Positions 1 through 9,030 of a stretch of 10,624 nucleotides of DNA are shown here, in pieces. Position 1 is the stretch's first letter. Each line of letters opens with the position of its first letter. Position numbers and translations under genes: made by a program. Location of the stretch: the NCBI GenBank assembly GCA_030830595.1, contig JAURMS010000023.1, forward strand, positions 1-10,624, written 5' to 3'. Under the pieces are notes generated by a model that ran no database searches, was not told where the DNA came from, and was given only the letters and a program-made list of their open reading frames with translations. The DNA is from Gammaproteobacteria bacterium (GTDB lineage Bacteria > Pseudomonadota > Gammaproteobacteria > Steroidobacterales > Steroidobacteraceae).

Positions 1-4
1 CCTG

Positions 5-1357
5 ATGCCAGGCAGGCTCTACGTCTCCACCTTCGGCTGCCAGATGAACGAGTACGACTCGCAGAGGATGCAGGACGTCCTCAGGGAGTCGCACGGCCTG
101 CTGCCGACCGACGACCCTGAACAGGCGGACGTCGTGCTCCTTAACACCTGCTCGGTCCGCGAAAAGGCGCAGGAGAAGGTGTTTTCCCACCTCGGTCGCT
201 GGAGGCAGCTGAAGCAGGTCCGGCCCGAGCTCGTCATTGGCGTGGGCGGCTGCGTGGCCAGTCAGGAGGGCGAGGCGCTGCTGAAGCGCGCGCCGTTCGT
301 CGACCTGGTGTTCGGTCCCCAGACCATTCATCGCCTCGGGGACATGCTTGCGTCGGTCCAGCGCAACGGCCGGGCGCAGGTGGACATCTCCTTTCCCGAG
401 ATCGAGAAGTTCGATCGCCTGCCCGAGCCTCGGGCCGAGGGCGCCTCGGCCTTCGTGTCCATCATGGAGGGCTGCAGCAAATACTGCAGCTTCTGCGTGG
501 TGCCCTACACGCGAGGGGAGGAGGTCAGCCGGCCGCTTGAACAGGTCATGGCGGAGGTCGTCTCGCTCGCCGGCCAGGGCGTGAGGGAAGTCATGCTGCT
601 GGGCCAGAACGTCAACGCTTATCGCGGACCCATGGCAGATGGTGGCGAGGCCGACCTGGCTACGCTCATCCGGCTGGTCGCCCGCCTCTCGGGCATCGAG
701 AGGATCCGGTTCACCACCTCCCACCCGCTGGAGTTCACGGACAGCCTGGTGGAGGCCTATGCCGAGGTCCCCAAGCTGGCCTCCTACCTGCACTTGCCCG
801 TGCAGAGCGGGTCGGATCGAGTGCTGGCCATGATGAAGCGCGGCTATACCGCGCTGGAGTACAAACAGAAAATCCGTCGCCTGCGCGAGGCGCGCCCGGG
901 GATCAGCCTGTCCTCGGACTTCATCGTGGGCTTTCCCGGCGAGACGGAACGTGATTTCGAGCAGACCCTGCAACTGGTGGCCGACGTTGGCTTCGACCAG
1001 AGTTTCAGCTTCATCTACAGCCGTCGACCCGGCACGCCCGCTGCGGCCCTCGAGGACGACGTGCCCCGCGAGGTCAAGCAGCGCAGGCTGGAACTGCTCC
1101 AGCACAGGATCGACCAGCAGGCCCAGCAGATCAGCCGGGGCATGGTGGGCTCGGTGCAGCGGGTGCTGGTGGAAAAGCCCTCGCGCAAGGATCCCGGTCA
1201 GCTGGCTGGCAGGACAGAAAACATGCGCTGGGTGAACTTCGACGGGCCGGCGGAACTGATTTCTCAGTTCGTGGACCTCCAGGTCACCGAAGCGTTGCCG
1301 AATTCCCTGCGCGGACGGCTCCTGGCCCCGGTCGAGCCCGAGGCCAGACGTGCCTGA
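5..1357 (+). CDS. miaB: tRNA-2-methylthio-N6-dimethylallyladenosine synthase MiaB
   Basis: This is a radical-SAM methylthiotransferase that converts i6A37 to ms2i6A37 in tRNAs reading UNN codons, in the cytoplasm. The 450-residue protein has the full family layout. The N-terminal MTTase domain (about 4-117) carries the three auxiliary-cluster cysteines C12 (in FGCQMNEYDS), C49 (NTCSVRE) and C83 (GGCVA). The radical-SAM core (about 145-375) has the CxxxCxxC motif at C157, C161 and C164. A TRAM RNA-binding domain occupies about 378-440. The ATG at 5 places the first cysteine at residue 12, as in E. coli MiaB, so it is probably the true start, although only four upstream bases are visible and no ribosome binding site can be judged. 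Its 3' end overlaps the next gene by 8 bases. It is the first visible gene of the miaB-ybeZ-ybeY-corC-lnt cluster; its promoter lies outside the window. Confidence 0.97.
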   Translation: MPGRLYVSTFGCQMNEYDSQRMQDVLRESHGLLPTDDPEQADVVLLNTCSVREKAQEKVFSHLGRWRQLKQVRPELVIGVGGCVASQEGEALLKRAPFVDLVFGPQTIHRLGDMLASVQRNGRAQVDISFPEIEKFDRLPEPRAEGASAFVSIMEGCSKYCSFCVVPYTRGEEVSRPLEQVMAEVVSLAGQGVREVMLLGQNVNAYRGPMADGGEADLATLIRLVARLSGIERIRFTTSHPLEFTDSLVEAYAEVPKLASYLHLPVQSGSDRVLAMMKRGYTALEYKQKIRRLREARPGISLSSDFIVGFPGETERDFEQTLQLVADVGFDQSFSFIYSRRPGTPAAALEDDVPREVKQRRLELLQHRIDQQAQQISRGMVGSVQRVLVEKPSRKDPGQLAGRTENMRWVNFDGPAELISQFVDLQVTEALPNSLRGRLLAPVEPEARRA

Positions 1358-2321
1358 GGCCGGCGTGGAGCCCGCAGCGCATCATGAGGTTTCCCTGGAG
1401 GGTGCAGGGAACGAGCGCCTGGCGGCGGTCTGCGGCCCGCTGGATGGGCATCTGCGCCAGATCGAGGACCGCCTGGGGGTCGAGATCCGCAGGCGCGGAG
1501 ATCAGTTCAGCCTGACCGGTGCCATGGCGGCCGCTGGCGCCGAGGTCATCAAGTCCCTCGCAACCCGTGCCCGTCAGGGGCCGGTGACCGCCGAGGACGT
1601 CCACCTGGCGCTGAGTGAGGTCGCCATGGAGGTTCACGAGGACCCCGACCAGCCGGTGGTCCGCATCCAGCGCGGTGTGGTTCGCGGACGCGGGGCCAAC
1701 CAGGCGCGCTACCTGATCAACATCCGCGAGCACGACCTGACCTTCGGGATCGGCCCGGCGGGCACCGGTAAGACCTACCTCGCCGTGGCCTGCGCGGTGG
1801 AGGCCCTGCAGCGGGAGGCGGTGCGCAGGATCGTGCTGGTTCGACCGGCGGTCGAGGCTGGCGAACGCCTCGGCTTCCTGCCCGGCGACATGGCGCAGAA
1901 GGTCGACCCCTACCTGCGACCGATGTACGACGCCCTGTACGAAATGATCGGCTTCGAGCGCGTGGCCAGGCTGATGGAGCGTAACGTCATCGAGGTGGCC
2001 CCGCTGGCGTTCATGCGGGGCAGGACCCTGAACGAGTCCTTCATCATCCTGGACGAGGCCCAGAACACTACGGTCGAGCAGATGAAGATGTTCCTGACCC
2101 GCATCGGTTTCGGCTCGCGCGCGGTGGTCACCGGCGACCTCACCCAGACCGACCTGCCCGCGGGCAGGCCCTCCGGCCTGCGGCATGCTTCAGAGATCCT
2201 GGCCAGGGTGCCCGGCATCGCCTTCAGTCGGTTCACCGCGCGAGACGTGGTGCGCCACGTGCTGGTGGCGCGCATCGTCGAGGCCTATGAGCGGGCCACG
2301 CCGCCCGGGGAGCAGGGATGA
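1350..2321 (+). CDS. ybeZ: PhoH-like ATPase YbeZ
   Basis: This is a PhoH-family P-loop ATPase of the YbeZ type, a cytoplasmic nucleotide-binding protein that in known bacteria is encoded next to, and reported to work with, the rRNA-processing protein YbeY. The product is 323 residues, slightly shorter than E. coli YbeZ. The N-terminal part (about 20-95) resembles the KH-like region of the family. Walker A is GPAGTGKT at 135-142 and Walker B is FIILDEAQN at 231-239. The stretch VTGDLTQTDLP (260-270) is also typical. The start is a GTG overlapping the miaB stop by 8 bases, with GAGG at 1340-1343 six bases upstream; there is no nearby in-frame ATG. The gene ends in an ATGA overlap with ybeY. The exact biochemical role of this family is still poorly defined. 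Confidence 0.95.
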   Translation: MPEAGVEPAAHHEVSLEGAGNERLAAVCGPLDGHLRQIEDRLGVEIRRRGDQFSLTGAMAAAGAEVIKSLATRARQGPVTAEDVHLALSEVAMEVHEDPDQPVVRIQRGVVRGRGANQARYLINIREHDLTFGIGPAGTGKTYLAVACAVEALQREAVRRIVLVRPAVEAGERLGFLPGDMAQKVDPYLRPMYDALYEMIGFERVARLMERNVIEVAPLAFMRGRTLNESFIILDEAQNTTVEQMKMFLTRIGFGSRAVVTGDLTQTDLPAGRPSGLRHASEILARVPGIAFSRFTARDVVRHVLVARIVEAYERATPPGEQG

Positions 2322-2773
2322 GTGTCCGGGTGACCGTGCAGTATGGAACCCGTCGCCCCTGGGCGCCGGCAGCGGCCAGCCTGCGGGCCTGGGCACTGGC
2401 CGCACTGGGGCAGCAAGACGGGGCTGGGCAGCTGGGAATTCGAGTGGTCTCTGGCGCCGAGGGTCAGCGACTCAATCGTAAGTTTCGCGGTCGCGATCGC
2501 GCGACCAACGTGCTCGCCTTCCCGGGCTGGGACCTGCAGTCGGGGCAGCACCTGGGGGACGTGGTGATCTGCGCCCCCGTCGTCGCCCGCGAGGCGCGCG
2601 AGCAGGGCAAGCCGGTGCGAGCGCACTGGGCCCACCTGGTTATCCATGGCGTCCTGCACCTGCTGGGCCGCACCCACGACCGACCACGCGCAGCCGAGCG
2701 CATGGAGCGGGAGGAGGCGGGTATCCTGTCCCGACTCGGTTTTCCCGATCCTTACGAGGGAGACAGAAGATGA
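2318..2773 (+). CDS. ybeY: Endoribonuclease / rRNA maturation factor YbeY
   Basis: YbeY is a small zinc metalloprotein needed for 16S rRNA 3'-end maturation and ribosome quality control. The 151-residue product has the signature zinc site HGVLHLLGRTH, giving ligands H110, H114 and H120 in the H-x3-H-x5-H spacing. It also has the family strand LGDVVICAPVV (79-89) and the upstream RATNVLAFP segment (61-69). The length matches the family. The start is an ATG in an ATGA overlap with the ybeZ stop, with GGGGAG at 2307-2312 five bases upstream. The other end makes a second ATGA overlap, with corC. Nothing is unusual apart from an Arg-Thr pair before the third histidine where E. coli has Tyr-Asp. 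Confidence 0.95.
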   Translation: MSVRVTVQYGTRRPWAPAAASLRAWALAALGQQDGAGQLGIRVVSGAEGQRLNRKFRGRDRATNVLAFPGWDLQSGQHLGDVVICAPVVAREAREQGKPVRAHWAHLVIHGVLHLLGRTHDRPRAAERMEREEAGILSRLGFPDPYEGDRR

Positions 2774-3618
2774 GCAGTCAGCAGGGCAGCAAGGGCTGGC
2801 GTCGCCGCCTGCTGGAGGCCGCTAAGCCGCGCAGCCGCGAGGAGCTGACCGAGCTGCTGCGGCTGGCAGGCGCCGATGGGCTGGTGGATGCCGATGCGCT
2901 GGCCATGATCGAGGGCGTGATGGAGGTGGCCGACCTGCAGGTGCGCGACATCATGATCCCGCGCTCCCAGATGGTGGTGCTGGATCGCGACGCACCGCCT
3001 GCCAGCCTGCTGCCGGTCATCGTGGAATCCGGTCACTCGCGTTTTCCGGTCATCGGCGAGGATCGCGACCAGGTGGTGGGTCTGCTACTGGCCAAGGACC
3101 TCCTGCGCCACTATGCCGAGGGCGATCCGGCCGGCTTCGACATGCGCGAGGTGCTGAGGCCAGCGGTCTTCGTGCCGGAAAGCAAGCGCGTCAACGTGCT
3201 GCTCAAGGAATTCCGCGGCAGCCGTAACCACATGGCCGTAGTGGTCGACGAATACGGTGGCGTGGCGGGCCTGGTGACCATCGAGGACGTCGTCGAGGAA
3301 ATTGTCGGGGACATCGAGGACGAATACGACATCGAGGAGGACCAGACCATCCGCCGCGATGCCGACGGGGCGTTCGTCGTGCACGCGCTGACCCTGATCG
3401 AGGACTTCAACGACTTCTTCGGCAGTGACTTCAGCGACGAGGAATTCGACACCATCGGTGGGCTGGTCATGCACCAGTTCGGGCGCTTGCCGAAGCGGGG
3501 CGAACAGGCCTCCCTGGCGGGATTCGAGTTCAAGGTGCTCCGTGCCGACCGCCGCCGCATCGACCTGCTGCGAGTCGAGCCTCCGGCTGGATTCGAGCCG
3601 CGCCGCACCGGGGAGTGA
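2770..3618 (+). CDS. corC: CBS-domain transporter-associated protein CorC (YbeX)
   Basis: This belongs to the CorC/YbeX (HlyC/CorC) family, named for a link to CorA-dependent magnesium and cobalt efflux; other work ties YbeX to ribosome metabolism, so the molecular role is unsettled. The 282-residue soluble protein has two CBS repeats. The first spans about 58-115 and begins VRDIMIPRSQM; the second spans about 130-185 and contains DEYGGVAGLVTIEDVVEEI (160-178). The C-terminal CorC_HlyC transporter-associated domain is about 200-270, including EEFDTIGGLVMHQFGRLPKRG. There is no membrane segment, so this is the short cytoplasmic form and not the DUF21-containing HlyC type. The start ATG overlaps the ybeY stop (ATGA), with AGGGAG at 2757-2762 seven bases upstream. 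The stop overlaps the lnt start. Confidence 0.95.
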   Translation: MSSQQGSKGWRRRLLEAAKPRSREELTELLRLAGADGLVDADALAMIEGVMEVADLQVRDIMIPRSQMVVLDRDAPPASLLPVIVESGHSRFPVIGEDRDQVVGLLLAKDLLRHYAEGDPAGFDMREVLRPAVFVPESKRVNVLLKEFRGSRNHMAVVVDEYGGVAGLVTIEDVVEEIVGDIEDEYDIEEDQTIRRDADGAFVVHALTLIEDFNDFFGSDFSDEEFDTIGGLVMHQFGRLPKRGEQASLAGFEFKVLRADRRRIDLLRVEPPAGFEPRRTGE

Positions 3619-5123
3619 TGAACCTGCTCGGGGCTCGGGCAACGCCCTGGCTGGCGCTGGCATTGGGTGCGGCCTGCTCGCTGTCTTTCGCGCCTGCTGG
3701 CCTGTACCTGCTCGGGACGGCCTGCATCGCCGGCCTGTTCTGGACCTGGGAGTCCGCCTCGGCGCGACGTGCAGCGCTGTACGGCTTCGCCTGGGGCGTC
3801 GGCCTGTTCCTGGCCGGTGCCTACTGGATCTTCACCGCGGTGTACGTCTTCGGTCGGGCGCCGGCCTGGCTGGCCTTGCTGCTGCTGCTGGGTCTGGTGG
3901 CCATCATGGCGGCCTGGTACGCCCTGCTGGGCTGGGCGGTGGTGCGGCTGACGCCTCGTTCGGGTCCCCTGCGCTGGCTGGTGGTGGCGCCCGCTGCCTG
4001 GGTCCTGGTGGAGTGGGCCCGCGGTTGGGTGCTGAGTGGGTTCCCCTGGCTCCAGGCTGGCTATGCACATATCGATTCGCCGCTCAGTGGCCTGGCGCCC
4101 GTGGGGGGTGTCCACCTGGTCGGGCTGGCCGCTGCCCTGACGGCGGGTGGCGTGCTCGCAGCCATCCTGGGGACCGCCCGGCAGCGGGCCTCTGCGCTCC
4201 TGGTGTTGGCGGTCACCTGGGTGGTCGCTGCCGCCCTGCAGGGTCGGGCCTGGACCGTGGTGGCGGGAGACGCCATGGAGGTCGCAGTGGTCCAGGGTGC
4301 GGTGCCACAGGACCTCAAGTGGGATGCGGCGCATCGCCGGCAGACACTGGAACTCTATCAAGGCTTGAACCGCGAGGCCCTTGGCGCGAGGCTGATCGTG
4401 TGGCCCGAGGCCGCACTCCCGATGCTTGCCGATCAGGCCATGCCGTTCCTGACCGGTGTCTGGCGCGAATCGGTACGTGCCGGGTCCCATCTCATGATCG
4501 GCCTGTTGCGCTATGACGCCAACCAGGACCAGGTCTACAACGGCTTGATCGCTCTCGGTGACGAGGATCCGGCCTGGTACTACAAGCGCAGGTTGGTGCC
4601 GTTCGGGGAGTTCTTCCCGGTGCCGGCTACGGTCCGCCGCTGGATGCGGCTCATGAGCCTTGCCTACTCGGACCTCACGCCGGGTCCCGCGTCACAGCCC
4701 GCCCTGCGCGTCGCTGGACAGCGCGTGGGCGTGACCATCTGCTACGAGGATGCCTACGGTGCAGAGCAGCTCGCCGTCCTCGACGAGGCCACGCTCCTGG
4801 TCAACGTCACCAACAATGCCTGGTTCGGCGATTCCAATGCACCCCACCAGCAGCTGCAGATGGCCCGTTTCCGCGCCCTCGAGGCCGGTCGCTACCTGAT
4901 TCGCGCCACTTCGAACGGCATCAGCGCCGTGATCGGTCCGGAGGGTGGCTTGCGGGCCCGTGCAGAGCAGTTCGTGCCCCTGGTGCTGCGCGCCGAGGTG
5001 CGTCCCCATACGGGCCTCACGCCCTACGCGCGGGTGGGCAATGGACCCATCCTGCTGCTTTGCCTGCTGGGCCTGATGGCGACCCTGTTCCGGTCTCAGC
5101 TGTCCCGCAGGCGGCGGCTGTAA
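3618..5123 (+). CDS. lnt: Apolipoprotein N-acyltransferase Lnt
   Basis: Lnt is an inner-membrane enzyme that adds the third acyl chain to the N-terminal cysteine of lipoproteins, the last step of lipoprotein maturation. The N-terminal half (about 8-210) is a series of hydrophobic segments. The C-terminal half is a periplasmic carbon-nitrogen-hydrolase domain, followed by a final membrane helix (about 477-492). The Glu-Lys-Cys triad is visible. Numbering from the GTG at 3615, it is E265 (WPEAALP), K324 (YYKRRLVPFGEF) and C376 (TICYEDAYG). The length of 501-502 residues is normal. Two starts are possible: GTG at 3615 overlapping the corC stop by four bases, or ATG at 3618 sharing one base with it (TGATG). 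I chose the ATG. Either way translation is probably coupled to corC, since a GGGGAG at 3610-3615 is too close to serve as a normal ribosome binding site. The 3' end overlaps the oppositely oriented permease gene by 28 bases. Confidence 0.96.
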   Translation: MNLLGARATPWLALALGAACSLSFAPAGLYLLGTACIAGLFWTWESASARRAALYGFAWGVGLFLAGAYWIFTAVYVFGRAPAWLALLLLLGLVAIMAAWYALLGWAVVRLTPRSGPLRWLVVAPAAWVLVEWARGWVLSGFPWLQAGYAHIDSPLSGLAPVGGVHLVGLAAALTAGGVLAAILGTARQRASALLVLAVTWVVAAALQGRAWTVVAGDAMEVAVVQGAVPQDLKWDAAHRRQTLELYQGLNREALGARLIVWPEAALPMLADQAMPFLTGVWRESVRAGSHLMIGLLRYDANQDQVYNGLIALGDEDPAWYYKRRLVPFGEFFPVPATVRRWMRLMSLAYSDLTPGPASQPALRVAGQRVGVTICYEDAYGAEQLAVLDEATLLVNVTNNAWFGDSNAPHQQLQMARFRALEAGRYLIRATSNGISAVIGPEGGLRARAEQFVPLVLRAEVRPHTGLTPYARVGNGPILLLCLLGLMATLFRSQLSRRRRL

Positions 5124-6400
5124 GGTTCGCGCGCCGACCACAGCAGCAGCGCGGCCAGGGGCGCTGCGACCCCCACGATCCAGGCCATCGATTCGCCGAT
5201 CCGCAGTTCGTCGGCGAAGACGAAGTCGTTGAGGAATCCGGTCAGGAACGAGCCGAGTCCGATGCCGGCGAGGTTCACGAAGAACAGGTAGGCCGCCGAG
5301 ACCTGGCCACGCATGCGATTCGGGCTGCCTGCCTGCAAGGCGGCGGCGGCGGCCGCAAAGGGAAAGCTGGAAAAGAACATGAAGCCGGCGAAGACTGCCA
5401 GCGCCGCCTCGCCACTGCCGACGACGGTCACGCCGATGCCCAGCGGCGCCACGGCCAGCGCACTGATGATTCCGGGCCAAATCTCGGCATCGGCATGGCC
5501 ACGCTGGCGAAGCGAGTCGGCCAGCATTCCGCCGGTCAGGATGCCGGCGGCACCGCCGATGGCGAGGATCAGGCCGAGTGAGGTGCCGAATTCGCCGGGC
5601 GAGAGGCCATGCACACGCTGCAGAAAGGGCGGCATCCAGAAGGCGACGGCGTTGAAGGACAGGGTGAGCAGCGAGATGCCGACGAAATGGGCCAGGAAGA
5701 ATCGGCGGTGCTCCAGGACCAGCCCAATGACCTCGGCAGGCCGGGGCAGGCTGTCGGCGGCCGGACGCAGCCCCTGCCGTGACGGCTCCGCGAGCGTAGC
5801 CACCCAGAGCGCAACCAGAACACCCGGTAGGCCGACCACCATGAAGGCCACTTGCCACGCGGCCAGTTCTCCCAGCAGGGGCAGTTGCAGCGGGGGTTGC
5901 CCTGCCAGCCGACCCACGACCGCGCCGCCGATGATCGCCGCGAGGCCAATGCCCAGGTAGACGCCCATCGAGTACACACCCAGCGCGCGGCCGCGGCGCT
6001 CCGGCCGGAACTGGTCGGCAATCATCGAGTAGGCGGCAGGACCCAGCGCGGCCTCGCCGACCCCTACCGCTACCCTGGCAGCGAACAACTGGCCGAAGTT
6101 CCGGGCGAGACCCGACAGGGCGGTCGCCAGGCTCCAGACGAAAATGCCCCAGGCGATGATCCGCTTGCGATTGCCCTGGTCTGCCAGGCGGCCCATCGGA
6201 ATGCCGATCAAGGTGTAAAAAACGGCGAAGGCCAGCCCCTGCAGGAGGCCGATCTGGGTGTCCGACACACCGAGATCTGCCTTGATGGGGCCGACCAGCA
6301 TGGACAGGATCTGCCGGTCGATATAGGAGAGCGTGTAGGCCACCATCAGCACGAAGGTGGCGTACCAGGCTCGTGCGGGCGATGGCCATTGAGGAGTCAT
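5096..6400 (-). CDS. Spinster-like MFS transporter
   Basis: This is a 434-residue inner-membrane permease of the major facilitator superfamily with about 12 hydrophobic segments. The N-terminal stretch AYTLSYIDRQIL (21-32) and the loop 2-3 motif MGRLADQGNRKR (69-80, MFS motif A) are as in the spinster-like group. GVGEAALGPAAYSMIADQF (113-131) also fits that group. Substrates of bacterial members are mostly unknown, so none is assigned. The ATG at 6400 has GGAGG at 6411-6407 six bases upstream, a strong ribosome binding site. The gene lies 49 bases downstream of the TonB-dependent receptor on the same strand and is probably cotranscribed with it. This suggests that the receptor brings a solute into the periplasm and this protein moves it over the inner membrane. 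Its tail overlaps lnt by 28 bases. Confidence 0.9.
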   Translation of the reverse strand: MTPQWPSPARAWYATFVLMVAYTLSYIDRQILSMLVGPIKADLGVSDTQIGLLQGLAFAVFYTLIGIPMGRLADQGNRKRIIAWGIFVWSLATALSGLARNFGQLFAARVAVGVGEAALGPAAYSMIADQFRPERRGRALGVYSMGVYLGIGLAAIIGGAVVGRLAGQPPLQLPLLGELAAWQVAFMVVGLPGVLVALWVATLAEPSRQGLRPAADSLPRPAEVIGLVLEHRRFFLAHFVGISLLTLSFNAVAFWMPPFLQRVHGLSPGEFGTSLGLILAIGGAAGILTGGMLADSLRQRGHADAEIWPGIISALAVAPLGIGVTVVGSGEAALAVFAGFMFFSSFPFAAAAAALQAGSPNRMRGQVSAAYLFFVNLAGIGLGSFLTGFLNDFVFADELRIGESMAWIVGVAAPLAALLLWSAREPYSRRLRDS

Positions 6401-6410
6401 GAGAGGCCTC

Positions 6411-6438
6411 CGGGGGCGGAACGTCCGTCCCGCCCCCG
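6411..6438 (-). promoter_or_regulatory. GC-rich hairpin between receptor and permease genes
   Basis: A perfect 9-base-pair inverted repeat (CGGGGGCGG at 6411-6419 pairing with CCGCCCCCG at 6430-6438) encloses a 10-base loop. It lies in the 49-base gap after the receptor stop. On the minus strand no run of T follows it, so it is not a standard intrinsic terminator. Its base at 6411 coincides with the first G of the permease ribosome binding site. By analogy with intercistronic hairpins in other operons it may protect the upstream mRNA or lower permease translation relative to the receptor; that role is inference. Confidence 0.6.
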
Positions 6439-6449
6439 AACGGATTCCA

Positions 6450-8789
<2,340 letters not shown>

Positions 8790-8795
8790 GAGGCT

Positions 8796-8800
8796 CTCCT
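8796..8800 (-). promoter_or_regulatory. Ribosome binding site deciding the receptor start
   Basis: AGGAG on the minus strand lies six bases before the GTG at 8789 and inside the region that would be coding if the ATG at 8804 were used. The bases just upstream of the ATG (8805-8820) hold no comparable purine-rich site. This favours the GTG start. Confidence 0.55.
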
Positions 8801-8845
8801 GCATGAATGTTGCTGCGTCAGGTACATGATGGTTCAGCTTGGATC

Positions 8846-8870
8846 CGCCGGCAAGGGCGTTGCGCCGGCG
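8846..8870 (-). promoter_or_regulatory. Stem-loop in the presumed receptor 5' leader
   Basis: A perfect 7-base GC-only inverted repeat (CGCCGGC at 8846-8852, GCCGGCG at 8864-8870) with an 11-base loop lies about 55 bases upstream of the receptor start. It would form in the receptor leader RNA if transcription starts further upstream. There is no T run after it and no riboswitch core that I recognise. In GC-rich DNA such a stem can occur by chance. Confidence 0.3.
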
Positions 8871-8904
8871 CTACGCCGAGCGGGGTCGTCGCCGGTTCTG
8901 TGCT

Positions 8905-8921
8905 GATAATGAAAGAGAATC
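8905..8921. promoter_or_regulatory. Possible degenerate Fur box
   Basis: GATAATGAAAGAGAATC matches eight of the first nine bases of the classic 19-base Fur consensus, but the second half fits poorly. It lies upstream of a TonB-dependent receptor, where Fur sites are common. On sequence alone this is weak: one half site in a region that becomes AT-rich anyway. Confidence 0.2.
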
Positions 8922-8940
8922 GATGTTTGCCTGAAACGTC

Positions 8941-8953
8941 TTTCCACTGGAAA
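8941..8953. promoter_or_regulatory. Perfect 13-base palindrome, candidate operator
   Basis: TTTCCACTGGAAA consists of two 6-base arms around a single central base, midway in the divergent region between the receptor and the Lrp-type regulator. A short symmetric site in this place is a plausible binding site for a dimeric regulator acting on one or both promoters. No specific regulator can be named from the motif. Confidence 0.35.
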
Positions 8954-8980
8954 TGAGCATGTGATGAGGATGGACTGACC

Positions 8981-9030
8981 GAAAAAAAATGCATTAATAT
9001 TTTCTCTATAAGCATAAAAGAGAAAAAATC
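8981..9030 (+). promoter_or_regulatory. AT-rich promoter/operator of the Lrp-type regulator
   Basis: Only 9 of 49 bases at 8981-9029 are G or C, in a window that is otherwise strongly GC-rich. The tract contains an inverted repeat, TTTTCTCT at 9000-9007 and AGAGAAAA at 9019-9026, with an 11-base spacer. It ends four bases before the regulator ATG. Its right arm covers the only purine-rich ribosome binding candidate (AAGAG, 9018-9022). A weak promoter TGGACT (8971-8976), 18 bases, TAATAT (8995-9000) could be drawn. Lrp-family proteins bind AT-rich imperfect palindromes and usually control their own gene, so autoregulation here is a reasonable inference. Confidence 0.5.

Noticed and set aside
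1284..2186. 300-codon minus-strand frame opposite ybeZ
   Set aside because: It is antisense to a gene with clear Walker A and B motifs, shows no domain of its own, and begins and ends inside other coding genes.
3111..4490. Long open frame (459 codons) on the minus strand opposite corC and lnt
   Set aside because: It lies antisense to two genes with intact catalytic and domain motifs. Its translation is rich in Gln, Arg, Gly, Pro and Ser with no recognisable domain, as expected of a chance frame in GC-rich DNA.
3425..4516. 363-codon plus-strand frame across the corC/lnt junction
   Set aside because: It is an out-of-frame reading of both genes; its translation is low-complexity Gly/Arg/Ala-rich without motifs.
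4692..6389. 565-codon minus-strand frame over the permease and the end of lnt
   Set aside because: It is a shifted frame of the MFS gene; the true frame (5096-6400) has hydrophobic segments and MFS motifs, and this one gives Arg/Gly/Pro-rich sequence.
6411..6438. Intrinsic terminator between receptor and permease
   Set aside because: The stem is strong, but no T run follows it on either strand; the minus-strand sequence after it is the permease ribosome binding site.
8790..9030. Riboswitch (for example cobalamin) in the receptor leader
   Set aside because: The leader is at most about 240 bases, with a single 7-base stem and no conserved core that I can recognise.
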